NCBI RefSeq assembly: GCF_025961225.1
Contig: NZ_JAOQNG010000004.1
Location: 527,001-591,000 of the forward strand
Length of the DNA stretch: 64,000 bases
Direction of reading: 5' to 3'
Source: Azospirillum canadense
Lineage (GTDB): Bacteria; Pseudomonadota; Alphaproteobacteria; Azospirillales; Azospirillaceae
Shown here: piece by piece, positions 1 through 7,520 of the stretch
Numbering within the stretch: position 1 is the first letter of the stretch
Layout of the letters: each line of letters begins with the position of its first letter
Program-made: the position numbers and the translations under genes
The notes under the pieces: model-generated
The model's input: only the letters and a program-made list of their open reading frames with translations
What the model was told of the DNA's origin: nothing
Database searches by the model: none

Positions 1-2
1 GG

Positions 3-65
3 GATGACGGCGTCGTCGGTGCAACGTTCCAGTTCACGCTTCCGGTTGCCAAGGAGGGCGCCTGA
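3..65 (+). CDS. C-terminal end of a sensor histidine kinase (partial)
   Basis: The frame enters from the left edge and reads DDGVVGATFQFTLPVAKEGA before a TGA stop. The string GATFQFTLP is typical of the last beta strand of a HATPase_c domain. The stop overlaps the next start by one base (TGATG). The FixJ-like regulator that follows is therefore probably the partner of this kinase. Only 20 residues are visible, so the sensor input cannot be judged. Confidence 0.7.
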   Translation, partial: DDGVVGATFQFTLPVAKEGA

Positions 66-763
66 TGGCTTCGACGATCCCCTACGGGGCCTCCAAGGGT
101 GGGGCCGGCAACACGGCGGACGACGACACGCCGACGGTGTTCGTCGTCGATGACGACCCGGAAGTCCGGGGGGCGCTGTCCAGCCTCTTCCGCTCCGTGG
201 GCCTGCGGGCGGTGGTCTTCGCGTCGCCGGGGGAATTCCTGGCCCACGAGCGGTCCCAGGCGCCCTGCTGCCTGGTGCTGGACGTGCGGTTGCAGGGGAT
301 CGACGGGATCGACTTCCAGACGCAGCTCGCCAGTTCCGACCGGCCGATCCCGGTGGTGCTGATGACTGGCCACGGCGACATTCCCATGACCGTGCGCGGC
401 ATGAAGGCCGGCGCTGTCGACTTCCTCCCCAAGCCCTTCCGCGAGGAGGACATGCTGGCCGCCGTCGGGGAAGCGATCCGGACCGACCGCGGTCGCCGGC
501 AGCAGGAGGACGAAAGTGACCGCCTGCGCGCGACCTATGAGACGTTGACCGCGCGCGAGCGCGAAGTAATGGGCCTTGTCGCCGCCGGTCTGATGAACAA
601 GCAGGTTGCCGGCAAGCTGAACATCAGCGAAATCACGGTGAAGATCCACCGTGGCAACGTGATGAAGAAGATGGGCGCGCAGTCGCTGGCGGACCTTGTG
701 CGGATGGCGGAGACCTTGCAAGTCCGCGCCGCGTGCGTCGGCCGCTACCAAACTTGTGTATAG
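65..763 (+). CDS. FixJ/NarL-type two-component response regulator
   Basis: The 232-residue protein has an N-terminal receiver and a C-terminal LuxR-type helix-turn-helix. The receiver shows the acidic pair D29/D30, phospho-acceptor D73 (LVLDVRLQG), T101 (LMTGHGD) and K123 (LPKPF). The output domain starts at LTAREREVMGLVAAG (about residue 160) and includes ISEITVKIHRGNVMKK. It should be a DNA-binding regulator phosphorylated by the kinase ending just upstream, with which it is translationally coupled. The first 23 residues are a low-complexity extension. The receiver most resembles FixJ/TodT regulators. The target genes are not evident. Confidence 0.9.
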   Translation: MASTIPYGASKGGAGNTADDDTPTVFVVDDDPEVRGALSSLFRSVGLRAVVFASPGEFLAHERSQAPCCLVLDVRLQGIDGIDFQTQLASSDRPIPVVLMTGHGDIPMTVRGMKAGAVDFLPKPFREEDMLAAVGEAIRTDRGRRQQEDESDRLRATYETLTAREREVMGLVAAGLMNKQVAGKLNISEITVKIHRGNVMKKMGAQSLADLVRMAETLQVRAACVGRYQTCV

Positions 764-851
764 TGTCTCAGGCGCGGGTGGCGAGACTATAGCCTTGTAG
801 CGACGACCGGCGGACGTGCCGCGAGGGACTGTCGCTTCCGGGGATCCCCCA

Positions 852-1232
852 GTGCCGCACTCACACCTCATTTCGATCGTCGACGACGACGAGGGCGTCC
901 GCTCGGCGACCGCCAGCTTGGTGCGCTCGCTCGGGTTGCGGGTGCAAACCTTCGCCTCGGCGGAGGACTTCCTGAACTCGCCGCGGCGCGACGCGACGGC
1001 GTGCCTGGTCACCGACATCCACATGGGGGGCATGGACGGCTTCGCCCTCCAGGCGGCCGTGCGGCGCCTGGGACTCGGCTTTCCCATCCTGTTCGTCACC
1101 GGGCTGGCGTCGGACCGGCTGCGGGAGCGCGCCTTGCAAGGCGGCGCCAAGGCCTTCTTCACCAAGCCGCTGGATGTCGGGGCGTTCCTGTCCTGCCTGG
1201 AGGATTGCCTTCGCGGCGGGCCGGCTCCCTGA
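852..1232 (+). CDS. Single-domain receiver protein
   Basis: A stand-alone receiver of about 126 residues beginning VPHSHLISIVDDDEGVR. The acidic pair follows ISIV, the acceptor Asp lies in CLVTDIHMGGMDG, the switch Thr in LFVTG and the Lys in FFTKPLD. There is no output domain. The GTG at 852 follows a GGGGA sequence at suitable spacing; an in-frame GTG at 816 would add 12 residues with no receiver similarity. Similar FixJ-like lone receivers act as phosphate sinks or relay modules. It probably serves the same kinase as the preceding regulator. Confidence 0.8.
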   Translation: MPHSHLISIVDDDEGVRSATASLVRSLGLRVQTFASAEDFLNSPRRDATACLVTDIHMGGMDGFALQAAVRRLGLGFPILFVTGLASDRLRERALQGGAKAFFTKPLDVGAFLSCLEDCLRGGPAP

Positions 1233-1339
1233 TCCTCGTCCTATGCGCCGGGAAGGTTCCGGTGCAGAATTAAGAAACGGCAAAGCTCAAGTCGGCTTGG
1301 CTTGGCAGGTACCGGCCTTTGGAAATTCCGGGGTGTGCG

Positions 1340-2560
1340 ATGATCGATCTTGACCGGGCCGGTGCCATGGACGTGCTGCGGCTGGAGGCGGGGGCGCGGA
1401 TCTTCTCGGAAGGGGAGCCGGGCGACCACGCCTACCTGATCGGTTCGGGATCGGTTGAGATCGTGGCCGGACGGGACGGCCCGCCGGTCGTGCTGGCCCG
1501 CCTTGGCGCCGGCGAGCTGATCGGCGAGATGGCGGTGATCGACGACCATCCCCGCTCCGCAACGGCGCGGGCGCTGGAACCGGTCGAGCTGCTGGTGATC
1601 ACCCGGGACGTCCTGCGCGGCTATCTGGAGAAGGCCGACCCTCTGCTCAGCCGTCTGCTGCACGTCCTGATCGCCCGGATGCGCCACGCGCAACGCGCCC
1701 TGGTGCAGCACACGGGCGGCGCACCCTCGGCCCCGGACCCGACGCAGGAGTTACCGGGAGACGGGGAGGGCGACGTTTTCTCCCTGCTGATCGACGACCT
1801 GAAGATTCGGCAGGCCCTGGCCGAGGGCGCGCTCGAACCCTTCTTCCAGCCCATCGTGGAGCTTGGATCGGGACGGCTCGCCGGCTTCGAGACGCTGGTC
1901 CGCTGGCGGCACCCGGAGCGCGGGCTGGTCATGCCCGCCGATTTCATCCCCACCGCGGAACGCAGCGGCCTGATCCGCGCCGTCGACCTCCACGTCTTCG
2001 AACGGGCCGCGCGGGCGGTACTGGCGGCCGGGAGCGACGGTGGGCGCGCGCCCTTCCTCAGCATCAACCTGTCGGGCAGCCACTTCGCGTCGTTGGAGGT
2101 CATCGACCAGTTGGCCGCGATCATCGAGGACACGGGCTTCCCGCCGTCGCGCTTGAAGGTGGAGATCACCGAGGGCGTGCTGGTGGCCCATCCGGAACGC
2201 GCGCTGGCCGTCATCGAGGCGATCCACGGGCTGGGCGCGCAGGTCTCGCTCGACGACTTCGGCACCGGCTATTCGTCGCTCAGCTACCTGCACCGCTTTC
2301 CCATCGACGTGCTGAAGATCGACCGCAGCTTCGTCGTCGGCATGGCGGAGCACCCGCGCACCGCCGCCATCACGACGGCCATGCTGCAGCTGGCCGGTGC
2401 GCTTGGCCTGCAGGTCGTCGCCGAGGGGATCGAGGACGACGGCATCGTGCCGCGCTTGTGCGACCTGGGATGCCATTACGGCCAGGGCTGGCTGTTCGGC
2501 CGCCCCATGCCGGCCGACGCCATGCGGCGGCTGGTCGCCAGCGGGCGGACAGCCGGCTGA
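1340..2560 (+). CDS. Cyclic-nucleotide-binding / EAL domain protein (putative c-di-GMP phosphodiesterase)
   Basis: This is a 406-residue cytosolic protein. Residues about 10-115 form a cNMP-binding beta barrel with a phosphate-binding cassette (GELIGEMAVIDDHPRSATAR). From about residue 150 an EAL domain follows. The EAL signature reads FETLVRW, but the other catalytic positions are present: SINLSG, KVEITEG, SLDDFGTGYSS, LKIDRSFV, VVAEGIE and GQGWLFGRP. Active hydrolysis of c-di-GMP is therefore likely. The ATG at 1340 is preferred to an in-frame TTG at 1319. It ends the signalling cluster and may link a nucleotide or fatty-acid-like ligand to c-di-GMP turnover. Confidence 0.88.
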   Translation: MIDLDRAGAMDVLRLEAGARIFSEGEPGDHAYLIGSGSVEIVAGRDGPPVVLARLGAGELIGEMAVIDDHPRSATARALEPVELLVITRDVLRGYLEKADPLLSRLLHVLIARMRHAQRALVQHTGGAPSAPDPTQELPGDGEGDVFSLLIDDLKIRQALAEGALEPFFQPIVELGSGRLAGFETLVRWRHPERGLVMPADFIPTAERSGLIRAVDLHVFERAARAVLAAGSDGGRAPFLSINLSGSHFASLEVIDQLAAIIEDTGFPPSRLKVEITEGVLVAHPERALAVIEAIHGLGAQVSLDDFGTGYSSLSYLHRFPIDVLKIDRSFVVGMAEHPRTAAITTAMLQLAGALGLQVVAEGIEDDGIVPRLCDLGCHYGQGWLFGRPMPADAMRRLVASGRTAG

Positions 2561-2902
2561 CCGCCGCGGGGTGAGGGCTGCCCCGCCCGGTCCTGCGCGC
2601 GGTCCCAAAGACGGGTGCATCGTTCTATAAGTCCTGTCGCTGTTCGCCTAAGTTCCGGCATGTGTCGAGCGCCGCCGTTGCTGGACGCGGCGTATAGACG
2701 GCGTCCATCGGTATGGTTTCCCCAACCGCAACGCAGCTGGTTTGCCCGGCAGGCTCCTGGGCCGGGCATGGAGGTCGGGTCGGGCGGCGATGACGCCCCC
2801 ACATCCCGCCCGCGCCCGACCTCGCTCTTTCATCAACGAACAGCGATCAGCCGCCGGACCCCGCACAGTGTCGAGGGCGCGGCATCGAGGAGGAAACGAC
2901 CC
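2561..2902. other. Intergenic region with one strong hairpin
   Basis: No coding sequence is supported here. A perfect 8-bp inverted repeat TGCCCGGC (2743-2750) / GCCGGGCA (2761-2768) is present without a T-run. An open frame runs into osmC from 2615, but it has no family similarity and the strong ribosome binding site lies at the osmC start. No known riboswitch was recognised. Confidence 0.5.
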
Positions 2903-3334
2903 ATGAAGATCAAGCGACACGGTTCGGCCGAGTGGCGCGGCGGCCTCAAGGACGGGCGCGGCGCCATTTCGACGGAAAGCGGCGCGCTGAACGCCTATCC
3001 CTACGGCTTCGCCAGCCGGTTCGAAGGCCAGCGCGGCAGCAACCCGGAGGAGCTGATCGGCGCCGCCCACGCCAGCTGCTTCACCATGGCCCTGTCGCTG
3101 ATCCTGGGCGAGGCCGGCCTGAAGGCGGAGCGCATGGAGACCCGCGCCGACGTGACGCTGGAGCAGGTCGAGGGCGGCTTCGCCATCACGGCCATCCACC
3201 TGACGCTGAACGCCACGATTCCGGGCACCGACGCGGCGACCTTCGAACGGCTGGCCGGAGCCGCCAAGGCCAACTGCCCTGTCTCGAAGCTTCTGAAGGC
3301 GGACATCACGCTCGATGCCACGCTGGCCGGCTGA
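2903..3334 (+). CDS. osmC: OsmC/Ohr-family thiol peroxidase
   Basis: The 143-residue protein has the two peroxidatic cysteines of the family in HASCFTMALS and NCPVSKLL. The glycine-rich PEELIGAAHASC stretch is characteristic of OsmC. The family reduces organic hydroperoxides in the cytoplasm using lipoylated or thiol partners. The start is set by GAGGAGGAAACG upstream of ATG. It precedes the nitrile hydratase-family genes by 35 bases on the same strand, so co-transcription is possible. Assignment to the OsmC rather than the Ohr branch rests on the ASC...NCPVSKLL pattern and is fairly safe. Confidence 0.9.
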   Translation: MKIKRHGSAEWRGGLKDGRGAISTESGALNAYPYGFASRFEGQRGSNPEELIGAAHASCFTMALSLILGEAGLKAERMETRADVTLEQVEGGFAITAIHLTLNATIPGTDAATFERLAGAAKANCPVSKLLKADITLDATLAG

Positions 3335-3369
3335 GCCCGGCCGCAGGGCTCCTGACAAGAGGATTCCGC

Positions 3370-3717
3370 ATGCCATCGCAAACGGCCGCCCATGGCGGCC
3401 CCTTCGCCGGGATCGTGCCCGCGGACGGCGAGGAACCGGTCTTCGCGCCGGGGGACGCCGTCCGCATCCGGACGCTGTCCCCGGTCGGCCACTACCGCGT
3501 TCCGCTGTACCTGCGCGGCAAGACCGCCTCCGTCGAGGCGGTCATCCGGCCGGCCGCCGTCGACAACGAGGAGGAAGGCTACGGCCGCAACGCCGGGGCA
3601 CGCCGCCACTACTACCGCGTGGCCGTTCCGATGACGGCGATCTGGGCCGACTACCGCGGCAACCCCGCCGACAGCCTGCGCATCGAAATCTTCGAGACGT
3701 GGCTTGAGAGGATCTGA
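3370..3717 (+). CDS. Nitrile hydratase/thiocyanate hydrolase family, beta C-terminal-half subunit
   Basis: The 115-residue protein matches only the SH3-like C-terminal half of nitrile hydratase beta: FAPGDAVRIRTL, GHYRVPLYLRGKTASVE and the closing DSLRIEIFETWLE. In Co-type thiocyanate hydrolase the same half is encoded as a separate alpha subunit. The gene precedes the metal-binding subunit by 3 bases. It should form part of an (alpha-beta-gamma)-type metalloenzyme with the next two genes. The substrate, nitrile or thiocyanate, cannot be decided from this subunit. Confidence 0.8.
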   Translation: MPSQTAAHGGPFAGIVPADGEEPVFAPGDAVRIRTLSPVGHYRVPLYLRGKTASVEAVIRPAAVDNEEEGYGRNAGARRHYYRVAVPMTAIWADYRGNPADSLRIEIFETWLERI

Positions 3718-3720
3718 CGG

Positions 3721-4404
3721 ATGAGCCAGCACCATCATGACCATGATCACGATCATGGAGACGGGCACGGGCACCCGCACGCCGAGATCGCCCAGACCGG
3801 GATGCCCGGCTATTACGAGATCATGGAGACGGCGGTCCGGGAACTGCTGGTCGAGCGGCGGCTGATTGGCGCCGACGAGATCCGGCGCCAAATCGAGGTG
3901 CTGGACTCCCGCACCCCGGCGCTCGGCGCCAAGGTGGTGGCGCACGCCTGGGTTGACGCGGACTTCCGCCGCCGCCTGCTCGCCAACGGGCGGACCGCCT
4001 GCGAGGAACTGGGGATCAGCTTCTACGACGACACCCAGCTGATCGTCCTGGAGAACACGGACGAGGTCCACAACCTGATCGTCTGCACGCTGTGCTCCTG
4101 CTACCCGCGGCCGGTGCTGGGGCTGCCGCCGGACTGGTACAAGCTGAAGGCCTACCGGGCGCGCGCGGTGGTCGAACCGCGCGCCGTGCTGGCCGAATTC
4201 GGCACCATCATCCCCGACGACGTGGAAATCCGCGTCAGCGATTCCACGGCCATGGTCCGCTACCTCGTGCTGCCCCGCCGGCCGGACGGCACGGAAGGCT
4301 TCAGCGAGGAGCAGTTGGCGGCGCTGGTGACGCGGGACGCAATGATCGGCGTGGTGCCGGTGACCCTGACGGCAGGCCATACGGCGAAAGGAGCGCTGCA
4401 ATGA
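3721..4404 (+). CDS. Co-type nitrile hydratase alpha / thiocyanate hydrolase gamma-like subunit
   Basis: The 227-residue metal-binding subunit carries VCTLCSCYPRP with the ligand cysteines C122, C125 and C127. Thr between the first two Cys is the cobalt-type signature. Further conserved blocks are LGLPPDWYK and YRARAVVEPRAVL. The first 20 residues contain nine His alternating with Asp and Gly, an unusual metal-binding tail. PRP replaces the PWP usual in nitrile hydratases. It overlaps the next gene by 4 bases (ATGA). The family hydrates nitriles to amides, or thiocyanate to COS and ammonia. No separate Co activator gene or Co transporter is visible nearby. Confidence 0.88.
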   Translation: MSQHHHDHDHDHGDGHGHPHAEIAQTGMPGYYEIMETAVRELLVERRLIGADEIRRQIEVLDSRTPALGAKVVAHAWVDADFRRRLLANGRTACEELGISFYDDTQLIVLENTDEVHNLIVCTLCSCYPRPVLGLPPDWYKLKAYRARAVVEPRAVLAEFGTIIPDDVEIRVSDSTAMVRYLVLPRRPDGTEGFSEEQLAALVTRDAMIGVVPVTLTAGHTAKGALQ

Positions 4405-4754
4405 CCGCGACCGAACAGCTGATGAAGCGCCTGCCGAACGACATCGGCGGCCTGCCCGCCGAGCCGATCCAGCGCGTGGAGCACGAACTGGAACCGTGGG
4501 AGAAGCGCTGCCACGCGCTGGCCGACGTGCTCGACTTCCACAAGATCATCAACACCGAGGAAAAGCGCCGTGGCGTCGAGGCGCTGGGCAGCGAGATGGT
4601 CGGCGAGCTCAGCTACTACGAGCGCTGGCTCGCCGCCTTCGCCAACATCCTTTTCCAAAAGGGCATCCTGACGCCGGGCGAGTTGGCCCGGAAGATGGCT
4701 GAGGTGGAAGCGCGCTTCGCGGAAGAGGCCGCCGACCGCAAGCCGTGCCCCTGA
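4401..4754 (+). CDS. Nitrile hydratase/thiocyanate hydrolase family, beta N-terminal-half subunit
   Basis: The 117-residue protein resembles the helical N-terminal half of nitrile hydratase beta: EPWEKRCHALADVL, then SYYERWLAAFANILFQKG and LTPGELARKMAEVEARF. With the C-terminal half encoded two genes upstream, the beta chain is split and its halves flank the alpha subunit. The region also resembles nitrile hydratase accessory proteins, which share this fold. A metallochaperone role is therefore the main alternative. It overlaps the alpha gene and is followed 4 bases later by the DUF302 gene. Confidence 0.75.
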   Translation: MTATEQLMKRLPNDIGGLPAEPIQRVEHELEPWEKRCHALADVLDFHKIINTEEKRRGVEALGSEMVGELSYYERWLAAFANILFQKGILTPGELARKMAEVEARFAEEAADRKPCP

Positions 4755-4758
4755 CACC

Positions 4759-5289
4759 ATGACCGCGATCCGCTTGGTCGCCGGGGCGCTGCTGGTGGCC
4801 CTGGCGGCCGCGTCCTTCCCCCCGCCGGCCGCCGCGGCCGGCAACAGCGAGCGGACCATGACGCAAACGCCATCCGCAACCCCATCCGGACAGGGACTCA
4901 TCGTTTCCCCCAGCCGTTTCGGGCCGAAGGAGACCATGGACCGGCTGGTCGCCGCCGTCACCGAGGCGGGGATCGGCATTGCCGCGCGCATCGACCACGC
5001 GGCGGCCGCAGCCAAGGCCGGGCTGACGCTGCGCCCGACGGAGGTGCTGGTCTTCGGAAACCCGAAGGCCGGGACTCCGGTCATGCAGGCAATCCCGACC
5101 ATCGCCATCGACCTGCCGCTGAAAGCGCTGGTCTGGCAGGACGAGGAGGGCCGGACCTGGCTGGCCGTCAACGACCCGGTCTGGCTGGCTGAACGCCACG
5201 GCGGGGCCGCGGGCGCGGAGGGGAACCTGCGGGCGATGGCCGCCGGCCTCGTCGCTCTGGCCGCCCGCGCCACCGGCGCGTCGCCCTAA
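4759..5289 (+). CDS. Exported DUF302 family protein
   Basis: The 176-residue protein has an N-terminal signal peptide (LVAGALLVALAAASFPPPAAAA) and a DUF302 domain. Characteristic segments are ETMDRLVAAVTEAGI, ARIDHAAAAAKAGL, EVLVFGNPKAGTP and DLPLKALVWQDEEG. DUF302 proteins are of unknown function and are probably periplasmic when they carry such a signal. The gene begins 4 bases after the nitrile hydratase-family genes and is very likely co-transcribed with them. A role beside that enzyme is inferred from position only. Confidence 0.8.
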   Translation: MTAIRLVAGALLVALAAASFPPPAAAAGNSERTMTQTPSATPSGQGLIVSPSRFGPKETMDRLVAAVTEAGIGIAARIDHAAAAAKAGLTLRPTEVLVFGNPKAGTPVMQAIPTIAIDLPLKALVWQDEEGRTWLAVNDPVWLAERHGGAAGAEGNLRAMAAGLVALAARATGASP

Positions 5290-5293
5290 ATCC

Positions 5294-5312
5294 CTATTTG
5301 TTTGACAAATAG
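5294..5312. promoter_or_regulatory. Palindromic operator in the acuI promoter
   Basis: CTATTTGTTTGACAAATAG has perfect 8-bp arms around TTG. It overlaps the -35 box of the promoter below, a position typical for repression. Its central 15 bases match the palindrome at 7345-7359 as ATTYGTYNGAYRAAT. It is a probable site for the neighbouring GntR/FCD regulator. Confidence 0.6.
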
Positions 5313-5330
5313 CGATGCCGCGCGTAGCGT
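5302..5330 (+). promoter_or_regulatory. Sigma-70-type promoter of the acuI-like gene
   Basis: TTGACA (5302-5307) is followed after 17 bases by TAGCGT (5325-5330). This predicts transcription starting about 50 bases before the GTG start. The -35 box lies inside the palindrome at 5294-5312. Confidence 0.55.
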
Positions 5331-5386
5331 CTCGGTTCAGGACGACGCCGTTCGTCGTGCGCCATCAAGGACGGGAGGACTTCGAC

Positions 5387-6394
5387 GTGGCCGAGAGCTT
5401 CGATGCCTTCGTGATCGAGGATGCCGAGGGAAAGCCCAAGGGCGGCTTCAAGCGCCTGACGCTGGCCGATCTGCCCGACAACGACGTGCTGGTCGAGGTC
5501 GCCTATTCGACCGTCAACTACAAGGACGGGCTGGCGGTCAGCGGCAAGGGGCGCATCGCCCGCAAGCTGCCGATGGTCGCCGGCATCGACTTGGCCGGCA
5601 CCGTCGTCGAGTCCCGCTCCCCGGACTGGAAGGCCGGCGACAATGTCGTGGTCAACGGTTGGGGCCTGTCGGAAACCCAATGGGGCGGCTATAGCCGGTT
5701 CCAGCGCCTGAAGCCGGAATGGCTGACCCGCCTGCCCGACGCCTTCTCGCTGGAAGAGGCGATGGGCATCGGCACAGCCGGCTACACGGCGGCGCTCTGT
5801 GTGGACGCGCTGGAAAAGTGGGGCGTGATCCAGCCCGCCAGCCAGCCGGGCGCCAAGGAGGTGCTGGTCACTGGCGCGGCCGGTGGCGTCGGTTCCGTCG
5901 CGGTGGCCCTGCTCGCCAAGCGCGGTTACCCGGTGGTGGCCTCCACCGGCCGGCCGGAGACGCACGACTACCTGCGCGGCCTCGGCGCCACGGGCTTCAT
6001 CGACCGTGCCACCTTGCTGGAGAAGGGCGCGCCGCTGCAGAAGGAGCGCTGGGCCGGCGGCGTCGATTCCGTCGGTGGGCAGACCCTGGTGAACGCGCTG
6101 TCGCAGACCGTGTGGGGCGGCGCCATTGCCGCCTGTGGACTGGCCGGCTCCGCGGACCTGCCGGGCACGGTGCTGCCGCACATCCTGCGCAGCGTGACCC
6201 TGCTGGGCGTCGATTCCGTGATGGCCCCGCCGGATCGCCGCAACGCCGCCTGGGCGCGGCTGGCCCGCGACCTGGACAAGGACAAGCTGGCGGCGATGTA
6301 CGAGGTCCAGCCCTTCCAGGCGCTGCCGGATCTGGCGACGAAGATCCTCGCCGGGCAGATCCGCGGGCGTGTGGTGGTTGATTTGAAGGGGTGA
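5387..6394 (+). CDS. acuI: AcuI/YhdH-type NADPH-dependent acrylyl-CoA reductase-like protein
   Basis: The 335-residue zinc-independent MDR-family oxidoreductase carries the AcuI/YhdH signatures STVNYKDGLAVSGKGRI, MVAGIDLAGTV and the nucleotide-binding GAAGGVGSVAVALLAKRGY. Members reduce acryloyl-CoA to propionyl-CoA, detoxifying the reactive enoyl-CoA. The GTG at 5387 is chosen because GGGAGG lies 8 bases upstream; an in-frame ATG at 5315 falls within the promoter region. Expression is probably controlled by the GntR regulator encoded convergently downstream, which has the same palindrome in its own promoter. Confidence 0.88.
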   Translation: MAESFDAFVIEDAEGKPKGGFKRLTLADLPDNDVLVEVAYSTVNYKDGLAVSGKGRIARKLPMVAGIDLAGTVVESRSPDWKAGDNVVVNGWGLSETQWGGYSRFQRLKPEWLTRLPDAFSLEEAMGIGTAGYTAALCVDALEKWGVIQPASQPGAKEVLVTGAAGGVGSVAVALLAKRGYPVVASTGRPETHDYLRGLGATGFIDRATLLEKGAPLQKERWAGGVDSVGGQTLVNALSQTVWGGAIAACGLAGSADLPGTVLPHILRSVTLLGVDSVMAPPDRRNAAWARLARDLDKDKLAAMYEVQPFQALPDLATKILAGQIRGRVVVDLKG

Positions 6395-6420
6395 GTTGGC
6401 TGTGGGAGGTGGTTGCGCTG

Positions 6421-6506
6421 GGCCCCCACCCTAACCCTCCCCGGCTGGGCGGGGGAGGGGATTAACGCCTCCCCCCGCGAAGTGGGGGGAGGTTGGGAGG
6501 GGGCCA
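6421..6506. repeat. Dispersed palindromic repeat, copy A
   Basis: A C-rich/G-rich element CACCCTAACCCTCCCC...GGGGAGGGGATTAA is followed by a second hairpin CCTCCCCC...GGGGGAGG. It shares the CCCTAACCCTC and GGGATTAA ends with elements at about 24864 and 30455. Here it lies between the convergent 3' ends of acuI and the GntR gene. Confidence 0.6.
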
Positions 6507-6525
6507 GTGCGACCACCTCCCCGTT

Positions 6526-7266
6526 TCACCCCGCCCGCTCCGCACGCCGCTTCAGCGCCTCCCCATAGCGGTCGCGCGTGTAGGCGACGAGGTCGGACAG
6601 TGCTGCCGTGCCTGCGGCCGGATCGCGGGCCTCGACGGCGTGCAGGATGCGCTCGTGCAGGTCGGCGACGACCAGACGGTCGCGCACGCGGAAGATGATC
6701 ATGTTGCTCACCGGCTCCAGCGCCTCCACGACGGCGTGCATCAGGTAGCCGAGCAGGGCATTGCCGGCGGCGTCGACCAGCGCCCGGTGGAAGCGGACGT
6801 CCGACGCGCAGAACTCCTCGTCGGTCAGCGCCGGGTCGCGCTGGCGCTCCACCTCTCGGCGCATGGCCTCCAATTGTGCGTCGGTCCGGTGCTGCGCCGC
6901 CAAGCGGCAGCACACCGTCTCAAGCTCCAGCCGGGCGGTGGCCATGTCGTCCAGGCTGATGTCGCCGACGGCAACCATCAGCGTCGTGGCGTTGGCCAGC
7001 GACTGCGCGGCCTCCTCCGGCGCTGGGCTCGCCACGAAGTTCCCGCCGGTGGGGCCGCGGCGCGAGCGGATGAGGTGCTGCGCGGCCAGCCGCTTCAGCG
7101 CTTCCCGCACGGTCGGGCGGGACACCTGGAAGCGCTGGGCAAGCTCATCCTCGGTCGGCAGGCGTTCGTCCACCTTCAGCCGGCCGTCCATGATGGCCGC
7201 ACGGATGCTCTCCGCGATCTGCTTGGCCGCGCTGACCGTCACGACCTTGTCGAAGTCGATGGCCAT
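6526..7266 (-). CDS. GntR-family transcriptional regulator with FCD domain
   Basis: The 246-residue protein has a winged helix at about residues 8-80 (LPTEDELAQRFQVSRPTVREALKRLAAQHLI, read in parts) followed by an FCD ligand-binding domain. The domain shows ARLELE, HRALVDAAGN and a closing DLHERILHAVEARD helix, consistent with metal-assisted binding of a carboxylate. It is convergent with the acuI-like gene. A palindrome related to that in the acuI promoter lies about 80 bases upstream of its own start, which suggests autoregulation plus control of acuI. Confidence 0.9.
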   Translation of the reverse strand: MAIDFDKVVTVSAAKQIAESIRAAIMDGRLKVDERLPTEDELAQRFQVSRPTVREALKRLAAQHLIRSRRGPTGGNFVASPAPEEAAQSLANATTLMVAVGDISLDDMATARLELETVCCRLAAQHRTDAQLEAMRREVERQRDPALTDEEFCASDVRFHRALVDAAGNALLGYLMHAVVEALEPVSNMIIFRVRDRLVVADLHERILHAVEARDPAAGTAALSDLVAYTRDRYGEALKRRAERAG

Positions 7267-7344
7267 TCCGATCCCGTCTCCCTCCGTCCCATCTGCTCAA
7301 CGTAGCACGGACGACCCGTCACCGGCAGCCGGAGTCATACCTGT

Positions 7345-7359
7345 ATTCGTCAGATGAAT
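7345..7359. promoter_or_regulatory. Palindromic operator upstream of the GntR gene
   Basis: ATTCGTCAGATGAAT is near-symmetric and differs from the acuI operator core ATTTGTTTGACAAAT only by transitions and the central base. It is the likely autoregulatory site. Confidence 0.55.
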
Positions 7360-7370
7360 GGAGACCCCCC

Positions 7371-7403
7371 AAAAAAAGCCGGCCGGCAGAAGCTGCCGGC
7401 CGG
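7371..7403 (-). terminator. Intrinsic terminator for the serralysin gene
   Basis: A perfect 10-bp stem CCGGCCGGCA (7379-7388) / TGCCGGCCGG (7394-7403) with a 5-base loop is followed, on the minus strand, by seven T. It lies about 120 bases beyond the stop of the metalloprotease gene. Confidence 0.8.
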
Positions 7404-7520
7404 AGGTTCGGGGACGGGAGGAAGGAAGCGGGTGTGTCCGATGAGCGAACGGTACGCCCATGGGCCGTCCGCCGCTGTGGCCTGCGTCACAGCCGGTGCC
7501 GTTTTTCCGTCCCGTCGGAA

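Noticed and set aside
2743..2768. Hairpin considered as part of a cobalamin riboswitch for the Co-type enzyme
   Set aside because: None of the conserved B12-box or core elements could be seen around it.
2615..2902. N-terminal extension of the OsmC frame
   Set aside because: The extension has no OsmC similarity and the strong ribosome binding site is at 2903.
4401..4754. Called a dedicated nitrile hydratase activator
   Set aside because: The complementary beta C-terminal half is present in the same operon, so a split beta subunit explains both genes more simply. The activator role is kept only as an alternative.
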